A DNA stretch of 64,000 nucleotides from Limnephilus marmoratus. Its lineage: Eukaryota; Arthropoda; Insecta; Trichoptera; Limnephilidae. The position numbers and the translations under genes are program-made. Position 1 is the first letter of the stretch; the number at the start of each line of letters is the position of its first letter. The notes beneath the pieces were generated by a model. That model had not been told where the DNA came from, ran no database searches, and saw nothing but the letters and a program-made list of their open reading frames with translations. Location of the stretch: contig OU862918.1 of NCBI GenBank assembly GCA_917880885.1, positions 1,922,001-1,986,000 of the forward strand, written 5' to 3'. Shown one piece after another: positions 22,201 through 33,885 of the stretch.

Positions 22201-22707
22201 TCTTAATGCTTTATAAAACAAAGTTTGTCTCCGCTCCGAATAGCAGAATAGCTATTAAAACATCGAAAAAATTCACGAAAAAAAAATTACGAAGAAAACG
22301 ACAAATGTCAATGCGCTGATTGTTTTGCTTTTGTTCTTAAACATATAATGCTGCCCCTCTTTCTTACACACTTAATGTCAATAGTCGAAAATGAGACAAA
22401 TGGTGAACGTATGTCTGCATACCACCAAAGGAAAAATACAATAATTATAATAAATCTCCCTCACACTTATAAAGAAAATGTAACGCAATTCAAGTAAGTG
22501 GAAAAGTAAGAAAATCACAAAAAAATCAATCCCTATACAACGCCATCTCTGTTACTGACAAAAACAAAACTCGGATAGTTGCGCATCGATGTAATCGCTT
22601 TATTGTGTAATTTTTAACTTAATAAAAAAACTGAATTTAATTCAGCTAATAAATTAACGCAACAGTTATTGATTCTGAGGCGACACGAAGTTCGTCGGCT
22701 CAGCTAG
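22201..22707 (+). mobile_element. Helitron-like element, 507 bp (copy a)
   Basis: A|TCTTAATGCTTTATAAAAC at 22201. The 3' end has cgacacgaagttcgtcg, a stem-forming segment, then gctcag and CTAG at 22704-22707 followed by T. The same family occurs on the minus strand at 52112-53189 and 59295-60645. No coding capacity. Confidence 0.8.
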
Positions 22708-22739
22708 TATTACAATTATTTAGGTTTTTAATCATAAGC

Positions 22740-22870
22740 TAAAGCAAAAAATCTTTTTTTTTTTTTTTTTTTTTTAAGTTTTTTTATTCCAGCAGGACTG
22801 GGAGGGTAGTGCAATCCCAGTCTGCCATTACATAAACAACACTATAAACTATAAAAGAAAAAAAAAAGTT
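22740..22870 (-). mobile_element. Poly(A) retroposon 3' end
   Basis: A 21-base T tract (about 22755) on the plus strand abuts a stem-loop (actggga / tcccagt). This is consistent with a minus-strand LINE or SINE 3' end. No coding sequence recognised. Confidence 0.4.
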
Positions 22871-23758
22871 TACATATTAGGTTGTACCTAATTAAAACAT
22901 GATTTAAAATAATTATTCCGTGTTTTTTTCTTTTGTAATAACAAAAATTCACAAAATCGTTTGAAACCCGAAGTATTCCTATTAATTAATATTCATGCTA
23001 GATGATATGCAAATATGAACAAGGTGTATGTTTTCGCCGGTATTTAAAAGTAGGCATTATTATGCATTGATGCCCATCTGTGCCCATGTACGAATTCAAA
23101 ATACATAATGTATGAATATATTGTTATTGCTGGCTTCGGTCGTTTCAGAATTAGCTGACACTGAAAGAGATAAGCGATGGTTTATTATCGCCTGCTGAAG
23201 AGTTTAACCCGACCTCATGTTTGAGAAAAGGGTTTTATATACGGCCTTTGTTTAGGGTTTTTTTAAGCGACCATTCGGTTCACGTATCCGGGCCGACGTT
23301 TTGTAAATTTATCGGCAAACCCTTCCGTTTTGTGTGATTTGTTACTGGGACAACTCACCTTGTATGGCTAAAACTTTGGTCATTTAATTATGCGCATTTA
23401 ACGAATAATTATCAAATAAGTCTCTGCCCGCCTTTTTTAAATAATGCAGTATATTGTTTTGTTTGCCAACGAATAAATTCCTCCCTGTATTCATGGACAA
23501 AAATCTGGGTTAATGAAAACATTTGAATATTATCACCGTTTAGAATGATACTAACAATTGTTACGTGCCTCGGTTTACATTAATTGCAAACATTGGAATT
23601 ACTCCTCTGAAAAAACTTTTTTTGTGAAATTTTGTCATCAAAAACCATTGTTAAGCTTTAAAGCACTGTATATCTGATTTTAGATTTTCACGGCCAAAAG
23701 TATTTTTGTTTATTATTAATTTTTTAAACTTTATGAGTAAAATCTCAAATTATAATAT
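22871..23758. other. No feature seen
   Basis: Mixed AT-rich sequence, slightly GC-richer at 23120-23340. No frame, repeat or motif recognised. Confidence 0.5.
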
Positions 23759-23976
23759 TTAATTAAATGAAGACAATATTAGCGAAACTCAATCGAAATC
23801 TGGAGACAGAAAAATCAGAAAAGATATTGGCTCCGCTGGGACTCGAACCCAGAACCCTTTTCTTACATGTAAGAAAAGGGCTCTGGGTTCGAGTCCCAGC
23901 GGAGCCAATATCTTTTCTGATTTTTCTGTCTCCAGATTTCGATTGAGTTTCGCTAATATTGTCTTCATTTAATTAA
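23759..23976. repeat. 218-bp near-perfect palindrome built on a tRNA 3' half
   Basis: Two 109-base arms meet without a loop at 23867/23868. One mismatch was found on reading both arms. Each arm holds a T-arm (ctggg ttcgagt cccag) and acceptor strand cggagcc of a tRNA, with intact box B ggttcgagtcc. About 65 bp of AT-rich DNA lies outside. A complete tRNA is not present: no D-arm or anticodon arm. RNA from either strand would fold as one long hairpin. Confidence 0.95.
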
Positions 23977-24193
23977 GTATTTTTGTTATTTGTTTTTGGG
24001 GTGTTATGCCGTGTTGCGCTACCTCCTCCTTCAGCCAACGTTTCGGACAGCGTTACAGTGTCCATCATCAGGGCAAATGTGTGATCTGGCACCTGTCAGT
24101 GATGATTGACACTGTAACGCTGTCTGAAACGTTGGCTAAAGGAGGAGATAGCGCAACACGGCATAACACCCTAAAAATAAATAACAAAAAACA
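23977..24193. repeat. Interrupted palindrome with hammerhead-ribozyme-like core
   Basis: Arms of about 87 bp (gtgttatgccgtgttgcgct and inverse) around a short centre, starting where the previous palindrome ends. On the minus strand, ctgatga (24071-24065), a ggaca/tgtcc stem and gaaac (24044-24040) match hammerhead core order. The plus strand has a degenerate version (gtgatga at 24099, gaaac at 24126). Hammerheads are known in Penelope-like elements and retrozymes. Stem III and the cleavage site were not confirmed. Confidence 0.6.
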
Positions 24194-24651
24194 CTCTTTT
24201 CTGTTTGAAAAATAATAGTGTGTTTTTTTTTCATTGGTGTGACATCATTTCGCACTTGAAGTGAAATAACACTAAACTGCTGCTTTATTATTATTATTCT
24301 TCTGTGAAAATTGATTTAATTGGCTGATTATTCACAGTTCTTCACACACATCGTATGCGCGACACTATGATTTAGAACACATTTCCCTAAAACGCTTTCA
24401 GCTAGAAAACGTTGTGTACATTTTATATAATTGATAAGTAAAATGGGACTCAGATGAAACTGGTGGACAAATTCAAATCTTCTGGGTTGAATTCTCTAGC
24501 GATGGACGGCAAGACGGAGAAATTGGTCGAAGAATTAGTGCGGCAAGCGGTGTATTGCGTCATCTCTACATTGGAGGGGACCCCACCACTTTCCCAACGG
24601 CGTTATAAGGAAACATATGGTTTCCTCCTTCACCGCACACGTCAAGACTCT
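24194..24651. other. No feature recognised
   Basis: Contains a 69-codon plus frame at 24454-24663 (MKLVDKFKSSGLNSLAMDGK) that matches nothing I recognise and is probably chance. Confidence 0.4.
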
Positions 24652-25781
24652 ATTTTTTTTTGAACGAAGCTACATTTATTTGAACGACTCTAGACCCTCC
24701 AATGTCCATGCATACGGGGTTAGTAAGCAGTATGCAAGTACTTACATTAACATTATACAAAAGATAAATAAAAGTAGCAGCCCGTGGAATGATTCTTCTG
24801 AAATCTATAGAGAAAAATATATACAGATAAAGGTGTTAGTAAATAAAGAAAAATAAGAGCTGCGCCCGGTTGAGGAGACCTAGTTAAGATATATAACGAA
24901 AAAGTAACAGTAATAATATAATGCAAGTATTTGCAAAAATAACTGAGAGAAGAAAAGGCATAAAAATAAAATATCTATACAGAGAAGGTATTCCACAAAC
25001 CACCAGGCAGTCCCAATGACAATGTGTATGGCTATCGGCCCAACCGCAGACGAAACCCGGAGTCCGCGCCCTTTAGCCGACTCACCGATTTTGCCACGAA
25101 GAAATATATGTGGGAAAGAAGAGGAAGTTTTTGAAGACTCGGGGAAAAGATCAGCGTCGGATTGTCGGAGGGGGGGCGGAAGGACGTCGAGACCACGCGG
25201 CTGTTCCTCAGGCCTACCCATATCATTGGGGGAGGCGCGGGAGGATCGCAGAAAAACCGCTCCAGTATGGGTTCGCCTGGCTGTACGCACGGACGGGGTC
25301 TATCCCACCCCCTTTTATGGGGTGACGACGATACATAAATATGTACAGTTCAGCTGCACCACCAAAATATGGAACTAAAGCTAATGTAAAGTAAAAAAAA
25401 ATGAAAAAAGCAATTATATATTAGAAACATAATTGTTGTATGATTACAGAAGTCATAATATATTGGGCGATGGCGTCTTCACCACCATCGCCCTCCAAGA
25501 TAGAACATGGCCTGTTGAAGTAAAGCATAAATCAGTTTTAGCAGAAACGTTAGGAGATCATGGATGCCTGTAAACGGTGTGAAGTTAGAGCTAAAAGAAA
25601 ATAATTAAAACAAGAAAAGAAAATGTTTCAGTACATACATAAGTCAAAACGAAACCAGTAATTTACAGGTCACAAAAGTAATTTTATAAACAGTTCGAAG
25701 CGTATACATTAGTGAAGAGTAATGGAGAATATACCAAGGGAGACAGGAGCAATACGTGTAGCACCTGAAACAAAGATGAAT
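24652..25781 (-). other. Probable 3' UTR of the R1-clade LINE
   Basis: Lies between the LINE stop codon (25782-25784) and a T tract (24652-24660) that could be its poly(A) end. It contains a 9-bp stem with an 11-base loop (gggcgatgg 25465-25473, ccatcgccc 25485-25493) and a GC-rich part (25020-25320) with chance frames on both strands. Assignment as one 3' UTR is inference. Confidence 0.4.
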
Positions 25782-27590
25782 TTAGTCTAGATCGGCGACT
25801 CTAAGTACAGACCATCTCTCCACCCAGGACTTGACAAACTTTTTCAGGCACTCGAAATTCTCTTTATTCGACACAAGGTCAGCGTTCCGCGCTGGTCTTG
25901 TTGTTCCGCGCAAGCCATCCAACATTTCCTCTCGTGCTTCTTTCATCAACTCGCAGTGCCACAGAATGTGCCTGGCATCCTGGTTAGTATCACCACATGT
26001 AGCCGACCCCTGAATTCCCCATGTCCGGAGAGCATCTGTGTCATGTAGTGATTCAGTTTAATGTGTGCCCCTTCCATTCTGAATTTAACTGAAGGGAAGA
26101 AGGAGAAAGTCCATCTGCCCTTCGTCGACCTATCCCATCGTTCTTGCCATACACTAAGAGTCCTTTCGCGCATCGCTTTGAGCAAGCCGGGGAGGGCCAC
26201 GTCTCCTCCCGGTGTCAGTTCGACTCCAAGGTGGACAGCAGCCCTGCCTCTAATAAGTTCCTTTTTTGTCAATATTTCCCTAATTGCAAGGTCAATCGGC
26301 AAAACGCCGGCCAGAACCGGTAATGCATCTGAAGTTACAGTCCTATAAGCGCCCGAGAGCGCCAACAGGGGAGTCCGCTGGCCTCGTTTAAGAGCCGAGT
26401 TTATCAAGACATTATCCAGGCGATGCTCCCACACGGAGGCAGCATACGAGACTTGCGTCACATATACCCCCTCGTACAACAGGCGAATCGCCGGAGAACG
26501 CAATCCCCACTCGGCTGTTGAGATTCTTCTCAGTTTCTGAAACAAGGCCTGGGCCCCATCGGAGACGTTCTTGACGTGGGCTAGGAACGAAGAAGATCTA
26601 TCCATAATGACGCCTAAATACCTGGTGTTTTCTGCAAATCGAATGGATGAGTCTCCCATTCTAATGAAGGGGTTCCTGCCTCGGCTAAGCATGCCCTTCA
26701 TGAGGAGACCCACGGTCTTGTGGGGAACGAAGTTGAGTCTGTTTCTCTTTCCCCATTCAAGGATCACTTTTAAACCTTCTTCAGCCTTATATTCCACTTC
26801 CCTTCTACTGTCCCCAGAGACCAAATACAATTTGTCATCTACGTAGTCGACCGATGTACAACCTTCAGGTAAGGGTAACCTGGAGGAGTCATCGAACAAG
26901 ATTTTCCACAGGCCGGGTCCGAGGACCGACCCCTGCGGACATCCCATGTCGACTGTTCGGGTGATTAAAACGTCCCCGTGCCCTATGATAACTGTCCTAC
27001 CATTTAGATAGTCACTAATAATATCAAACAGTTTACGCGGGCAATTCCTGCTTTTCAGCTTGGTAAGTATCATCGGCCACCACGCGTGATCAAAGGCACC
27101 CGAGATATCCAAGAAGATGCCTATGACGTACCTCTTTGGACATACCCTCACCCATTCAAGCGCATGCTTAATGGCGTGCTCCGTGGATTTGCCCGGGATG
27201 AAGCCGAATTGAAGTTCGCTGGACGGCGTCAGGGTGAGGCGTAGACGGTGCTTAATGATGATTTCCAATACTTTGCCTAGAATTGGCAATAAGGTTATAG
27301 GCCTATAGGCTCCTATGTCCGTTTTCGGCTTATCGTTTCCCTTTGGTATAAACCGGAGCACGCCCTTCTTCCATTCTGTAGGGAATTTTCCCCTACGTAA
27401 ACAAGTCTCTAAAACTTGGTAGAACTCCTCTTTGGCGTACGTCCAGACATTCTTCGCAATTATACCATTCAATCTGTCAAATCCCGGTGCCTTTTTCGGA
27501 CCCAAACCCTTAATTATTACTTCAACCTCGGCTCGACTTAACGGTGGCATGCCCTCCCCCTGGGCGGGTACATTAGGTGGCATCTTTACA
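25782..27590 (-). pseudogene. R1-clade LINE reverse transcriptase, 5'-truncated
   Basis: A 545-codon open frame with KKAPGFDRLNG, YRPITLLPILGK, FLDISGAFDHAWW, MGCPQGSVLGP and catalytic YVDD (R1 elements usually have YADD). LALSGAYRTVTSDALPVLAG follows, typical of R1. Near 26000 a frameshift separates the C-terminal zinc knuckle (TCGDTNQDARHILWHC) and the last segment, ending at the stop 25782-25784. The endonuclease and ORF1 are absent because the copy stops at about 27590. R1 elements of insects often target rDNA; no rDNA is here. Confidence 0.9.
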
Positions 27591-28105
27591 GCTCAGTGAT
27601 AAGGAAAGCCGCGGTCAGTATCAAGACAAAGATGGCAGTGTTCAAAACTGTATACCGCCCGACGCTCACTTACGGCCACCAGATATGGATGCCTAATGAA
27701 AGAACACGCTCTGCGCTCAAGCTGCCGAAATGAAGTACTTGAGAGGAGTGGCAGGGGTTACGAAATGGGATCATATGAGAAATTCGACGATCCGAGATGA
27801 TCTAAACATCGAACCACTGCAACTCTTCATAGAAAAATCGCAACTGAGGTGGCTTGGGCATGTACTAAGAATGTCTGATGACCGAATTCTGAAAAAAATA
27901 CTGAGTGCGATTCCAGTGGGTAGACGTCCAGTGGGCCGCCCCAGACACAGTTGGGCGAGATAACTCCAGAAACTGTATGAGGAGAGGATGGGACTGCCAT
28001 GGATGGAGGCCGAACAAGCAGCACAAGACAGCGACGCATGAAGGAGCCTTGTCGATGCAGTGGGTTCCCGACCCGAATAGGATTAGGGAACGTACCCATA
28101 CTACG
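27591..28105 (+). pseudogene. LINE tail, KSQLRWLGHVLRM-type
   Basis: Plus-strand C-terminal region of a LINE polyprotein: QAAEMKYLRGV.GVTKWD, LFIEKSQLRWLGHVLRM and PVGRRPVGRPRHSW, then a continuation to about 28080 in another frame. It abuts the truncated 5' end of the R1-clade LINE head to head. Different family from the RWFGHIERM tails. Confidence 0.8.
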
Positions 28106-28410
28106 TGACCAACTTTTTGCAATTATCAGGGAGCCTAAGTGTGTGAATCTTCTATTAAAATATCACTAAGAAGATATTTAAACATCTTACTCATAAGCTC
28201 TCAGAAACATTATGCAAAGGGTAAAGTTTTTTTTTCGATTTCACCATCCCTTAAAGACGCTCATGTACACGATAAAGTTAATCTTTACTAATTGGAACTC
28301 GAAGCAGCTAATAGTGGTTGTGAATTGGACAACTTACACAAATTTTCTGCCATGCCATTACAAATTTATAGTTGCTGCTGTTGAGGTGACCCAAATTTTT
28401 CACGAGTTTC
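28106..28410. other. No feature seen
   Basis: AT-rich; possibly upstream DNA of the HARBI1-like remnant. No terminal inverted repeat identified. Confidence 0.4.
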
Positions 28411-28419
28411 GTGTTTATT

Positions 28420-29870
28420 ATGGATTCAATTGAGGATTTTGAAATTATTCAAGCAATTGAAGATGCAGAAGTAGACGAGAGCGGTGCAGAAATGCGAAGA
28501 CTGCGAATTCCAAGAGCTCGCGTAAATTTTTTGGACTTATTGGACAATATTGATATCAAATCAAGATTTCGACTCACAAAAATATGCTGTTCATGTAATT
28601 CATGACCTAGTTAAAAACGAAATCTCTCAAAGGACCACTCGGTATGTTATTTCATTAAATACGTATATCCTGAAATTATTGTACTTAGGTACATCATATT
28701 TTAACAAAAATCGTTTCTAACGTCATATTGTATACCCGTTTAAATACCGATATTTTTCAACTTAAAATCAACGTAGGTAATACATACCATAAAATAAAAA
28801 ATTTAATTGTTTTCAGGAATATTGCTGTACCAATAATCATGAATTATTTTTGACCTTGCGGTAGTTCACAACTAGGTCATACGGTCATACCTGGAGCTGT
28901 CTGTTGCAAATTTATAAAGGGGTGCGTGGAGGCTATTGGAATCCTCCGTCCAATATATAATCGTTTCCCACAGGACCTTGCTCCCTTAAAGAGGTTTTTT
29001 TTACATAATTTGGATCGGTTGCACGGCATACATGTTGCAATGTCGCCAAGTAAGTGTACTTAATATCATACTACAACAGTAAAGATAGTTGTTTCAATCT
29101 ATATAAATTTCAAATAGATAAGGAAGAATCCTCATACTCACTATTTACCTCTTTGGAGTACACATATATATGCGTATGTGTACAATGCTGTGTGTAGAGT
29201 GTAAGTGTGCGGGAGAGTCAACACAGGAGGTTACAAAGAATAACACACCCGTACGAGTGAGGTTTCATTTATTGACTAAGCGTTGTCAGTCTCAGCAGTA
29301 CAATATATAAGGCGATGTTAAGGTGGGGGATGACTGTGACGTAGCCGCCACACCTCCAATTCCCAAACCGAAAATTTCAAGTACGGAAATTACTTTTTCT
29401 TGTTTCAGGTGCCTTCAATGCCGAAGTATAATGCAACAGAAAAGGTTTCTTCTCCGTGGACGTGCAAATGATCTGCGATGCCAATTTAATTATTATAGAC
29501 AGTGTGGCCCGGATTCAGTCACGATCAAACCATTCTTAATAATTCATTAGTAAAGGCTGGCAAGTCGGTGACAGGAGGGACTATCCAAGTAAGACTTATT
29601 TGCTCACACCTCTGGCACGGACAAATAAATGCCACATCAGAAAACCTGTATAAAGAATCCCAAATACGCATCAGAAATGACATGTCGTATAGGGGCCTTT
29701 TGAGGATCGAAAGAGTAGATTCCCTGTACTGTTATTATGGAAAACACTTATTTGGAAAATATGATAAAACTTTAAAACAGCTTTGGGATAGTATAATAAA
29801 ACTTCAAGAATATTTATGTATTTCTTTACATTTTTATAACATAGGAGAGAAAGAACATTTATCTTAGTAA
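28420..29870 (+). pseudogene. HARBI1-like (PIF/Harbinger) nuclease gene, broken
   Basis: Exon 1 starts at ATG 28420 (MDSIEDFEIIQAIEDAEVDE) and reads MRRLRIPRARVNF and KSRFRLTK, then a frameshift (about 28580). An intron 28642-28816 (GTATGT...TTTTCAG) joins in phase to NIAVP. The next exon has RPIYNRFPQDLAPL with stops. A further exon after acceptor 29406-29408 holds GFFSVDVQMICDAN and a VHDQTILNNS segment, the DDE nuclease part. QIRIRND near 29660 fits the C-terminal region. Frame changes make it non-functional. HARBI1-type proteins are transposases or domesticated nucleases. Confidence 0.75.
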
Positions 29871-30389
29871 GTAACTACTATCGTAGATTGTATTCTATTT
29901 TTATAAATATATAAACACGCTGTGTAGTAAGATGGAGCAATTTTCTAAAACATTATTTTGTAAAAAAAAAAAACAAGTAACTTATTATAAAAATAGTGTC
30001 AGCTGGTGCACGGCGACACAACAAAAAATATGGGTCCACTTTCACCACGTTCCAGAGGTATGAAAAAGTTGTGCGCAGTTCACACGCGGTAGAAGAAAAC
30101 TAAAATAGACAAGAGTGGGGAGGTTCCGAAGCACCGCACAAAGATGAGACCGATTAATCTATCTTATTCTCTCGCAGGCTAATTCCTGTCGCTTTTTCAT
30201 TTCATTGAGTTTCAAATCACAATGGTGGTAAAGAAGTTTTCACTTCAATTATACCTATAATATGCTCTGCTATACACCTTACTAAGTCTTAAATTCATAT
30301 TCTAGATTATAAAGTAAACTATACATTCTGTTTTCTATTGTCATTGTATCAGCAGCAACTCTGGAGCTGGATGGGTGATGGCTGGCTAT
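29871..30389. other. Contains repeat E copy 2; otherwise unassigned
   Basis: 30070-30185 on the minus strand matches 19115-19215 (tagcctgcgagagaat, ttctaccgcgtgtgaactg). The remainder is AT-rich. Confidence 0.5.
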
Positions 30390-30733
30390 CTAAGTAGTCT
30401 TCCTCGTCCACCACGCACAGCACCTTCGTGTATCTCGCTTATTCATCCTGAAAAATAAAACAAACCCTTAAGTTAAATTAAAACCTTTAGTAAAATCACA
30501 TAATAATCAACAAAACAAACCTGTTGAACTCACTTTACACTAAACTTTGGTACGCAAAAAACGGACATTGCAAGCGTGTTGTTAGTTTGTTTGGCGTTTG
30601 ATTTGCTGACAGGCGTTGCACTGACTAGAATAGATAAAAACGCTGTTGCCAGACAAATTAGAATAATAGCTACGTGGGTCCTTGCTTTCCGTGGTGAAAC
30701 GCACGCGTGTTTACGAGAAGGTTTTTCGTGCAA
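30390..30733 (-). CDS. Possible small two-exon secreted peptide (weak)
   Basis: Exon 1 30733-30534 encodes MHEKPSRKHACVSPRKARTH, then a hydrophobic segment VAIILICLATAFLSILVSA resembling a signal peptide or membrane anchor. It ends at a consensus donor GTGAGT. An 86-base intron ends TTTTTCAG, and exon 2 30447-30390 adds a short basic tail with CCAWW and a stop. Total 85 residues. No family recognised. The long polar N-terminus is unusual for a signal peptide, so this may be chance. Confidence 0.2.
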
Positions 30734-31939
30734 ATAAAGTATATCGCCCTTGAATCACACATTTAACAAGAAACCATAACCTAGAAAATACGAGTAGATA
30801 GAGAAGAATAACTTTTCAAGAAACTATACAAAGGGATAAGATATATAAAGTAATAAATATAACACAGGCAACATACTCATAGGCATACGTACACTAAAAG
30901 TGAAAAGGCACATTTATACATAACATTACAAGCATACAATCAATTGATACTAATGTATAGGTGCTTAAAAACAATTTAAATATAAAAAAAATCTTGATCA
31001 ATTAACATTTTTTTAAGTTTAATGGTGCAATTTTATTCGTTTTGAAATGCACTGGCATATTATTAAATACATTAAGTATAAGACAATTGACATACCTTCA
31101 TTACTGAGAATATTTTTTTCCTTTTATTGAGAAAACAAATTTAATATAAGAGCACTAAGAATTTTAATTACCACTGAACCCTTGTCCGTTGGGTGGGGAA
31201 AAGTTATTGTCGTCAGTTGTAACTATTCAATCATAACAATAAAAATCAAGAAATTAAGTTACAAAAAAAAGTGCTTCATTTATAAAAAACCAGTCTAACT
31301 AAAAGATTTCTCCTGAGTGAAGACCTAACATTTTTACAGGTTTAAAGATGAGTTCGACGCACTTCATTACGTAGGAATATTTCACATTTCTAACCAACGC
31401 ACCGACGCGACAGTTGAAATTAGTATGTTTAATATATGGTGTTCGCTGAGTTTAGTTGCAAGTTGCAGTTTCTCCAGCGTTTTGTGCTCACTTCTCATTC
31501 TGAGTGGATCTTCTGCACTTCTACACTTGCTAAAGTTGGGCGGATAACGCTAGCAGTAGTCCTCTAGTATCTACACTAGAAAAGTAGTATAGAAGTACAT
31601 CACTAGGCCGGCACTGTGAGCAGAAGTGCATCTTAGTTCCGTCTGAATACCTCTAATTTGTATGAAATAGTGTAGTAGGTTCGTTACTCTCAAAACGTTC
31701 ACTGCGGAAACTACTCCCCATTCAAATTCAGCAGACGTGCTAAATAAGTTGATGGAATAGAGATCGTGTTATATTCACTTCTAGAAGCTACTAATAATAA
31801 TAATGTGTTAACACCCGCCGAAAGCAGAGTTTTCTTATTAGAAAATACAGTTTATAATTAATTATGTAGGTTAATATCGCGAACGACTTTTCTCGAGCTG
31901 GCTTGACCTACATGGTCTTCTGTGCGATTGTGTCAAGAT
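30734..31939. other. No feature seen
   Basis: AT-rich with short frames; no recognised repeat. Confidence 0.5.
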
Positions 31940-32229
31940 TTCAATTTGGGAGGCGGGAACATTGGTCACCTCAAGGGGTTCCCTGCGTTTGGTGACTTAG
32001 TAGGGGTGCCCGGGTTCATGAGTTGAGGTTTGTCTGAATTAGGCGGCGGATGACCTGGAAACACTGAACCCTGGATCCTACCCACTACCCACCCCTCTTA
32101 CCTTTTACCTTCCCTGAACTTCCTTTTCTTAAAAAGACCTTCCACATAGCATCCCCAAGATGACACAGGTCCTGAAGCAAATTATTTTTCTCAGGGCCTT
32201 CTTTGTGGAGCTAATGTAAAAAAAAGTTC
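31940..32229 (+). mobile_element. X repeat, short form
   Basis: Starts caatttgggaggcggga, lacks part of the 5' region and the central segment, and runs through ggcggatgacctgg to ggagctaatgtaaaaaaa. Confidence 0.8.
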
Positions 32230-32880
32230 CGATAAGCCAAAAAATTCCTACCTGTAAAACAATAATTTAAAAGTCTGTATTGATTTGTCAAGAATTCAGA
32301 CTATCCCGTGATCTTTTGCAAGTCTGCGCAAGTAAATAATAAATACCCAAATCACTGTCCAATCAATCAGCATCTGAGGCACTCTTGCCGTCACCTCCAT
32401 TTCTTTAAATTTCCCTTTTCAATCAATCCGCAGTGTAATTCGGGCTGAGAAATGGGGCAGTACTTTCAGTCCCGTAACCCTGTGTGACGTGTGAAAGGGT
32501 GACACAAATGAAAAGGCCCAATTTCTCGGTCCGTGCACCCGGAGTCGGCACACCCTCCTCTGGGCTACCCGATACTTGTTTTGTTTCGCAGGGTTGATAC
32601 AAAAACTGAGGTCAGGCTATAGAAAATAGTATTAATTAAAAATAATTAACTTTTCAATAATATAATCCTTCAATCTATTTACTATATAAAGAAGAACGTA
32701 GTATGTGGCGGGCGAGCCGGACAGAGCCGGACAAATCGAAAAAGCGATGCGTTGATTTTCATGTAAATCTACACTTTATTTCGAGATTAATGAAATTTTG
32801 CACAATTTACTTTCATATCAAGAAAAAGGTCACTACCTACATCTGATTTTTTAAAAACTCTGCGTAAAGCCCTGAGAAAG
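32230..32880. other. No feature recognised
   Basis: Includes a GC-richer stretch (32440-32580) not matched to other parts of the window. Confidence 0.45.
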
Positions 32881-33346
32881 CAATTTGGGAGGTGGGTATG
32901 GGTATCGCCACCCCGGGAACCATTTATTGAATAACCAAAATCTCTGCCATAGGTCACTCCAAGTGGTTCGCTACGTTTGGTTACTTAGCAGGGGTGCCTG
33001 GGTTTATGGGGAGAGGTTTGTTCGAGTTTGGCGGCGGATGCGTCTACCCAACGGCTGCATGGCAGACTGGATCGGGAGAGAATGGTTGACGGAGTTCTTT
33101 TGACTTCTTCAGCCGTTCTCTCTCGGAACATCGCCTTGCACCGCAATAGGAGGGATGGATTCATGCGCCCGTCACTTCTGGACATACTGATGCCCAGATT
33201 CCTACCCACCCCTCATATCCTTTTCCTTGCCAGAACTTTCTCTCCTTTCTTTCATAAAAAGACCCTCCACACAACATTCCCAAAGACGACATAGGTCCGG
33301 AATTATTTTCCTCAGGGCCTCCTGTGTCGAGCTAATGTAAAAAATG
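32881..33346 (+). mobile_element. X repeat, long form
   Basis: Full-length copy with the central segment (gcatggcagactggatcggg) and the end gagctaatgtaaaaaatg. Confidence 0.85.
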
Positions 33347-33885
33347 CCGGGCATTCAGGCAGTCATTAATAAAAAAAAATAAAAAATAGAAAAGCAGAGA
33401 TAATTTCTACTTTAATTTATCTTCGTTTAATTAAATTGATTCTACGAATGAATTTACATTAAAAAAATAGATCAGTACTTTTGTATAAAGTTTTTATAAA
33501 TTTATTGAATTTCGCAAAGATAAAATCTAGTAGATAACTAAGAGGCATTTTTTGTATTTTTTTTAGAAATGTAGTTTAATTTTTGTAATAATAAGAAAGA
33601 TGTTTATTATGTTTTATAACCAATAAAGAATCCTAATGGTTTCTGAAAAACGCCTCCAAACTCGCCGGCCTTTAGATAACTCCCTCTAGTTCCCCGTGTA
33701 GCGACGGGTTGTTTCACACAAATTCAAAAATAATATTTTGTTTTTTAATTTCCATATTTCACATGTATTATGGAAGAAACATAAATTAAATATATATACA
33801 AAATAGATGTAGATTATTTTCGTAGTTCTCCTCACTCGAAGATTCTGTACTAAAGGGGACCATGTTTTGGATAAGTTTTCAGCGA
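33347..33885. other. AT-rich DNA, no feature seen
   Basis: Nothing recognised before the LINE tail that starts at 33886. Confidence 0.5.

Noticed and set aside
23800..23935. One or two intact tRNA genes
   Set aside because: Only the T-arm and acceptor 3' strand are present; D-arm and anticodon arm are missing on both strands.
25016..25378. 120-codon plus and 136-codon minus frames
   Set aside because: They overlap in a GC-rich stretch of a likely LINE 3' UTR and neither resembles a protein family.
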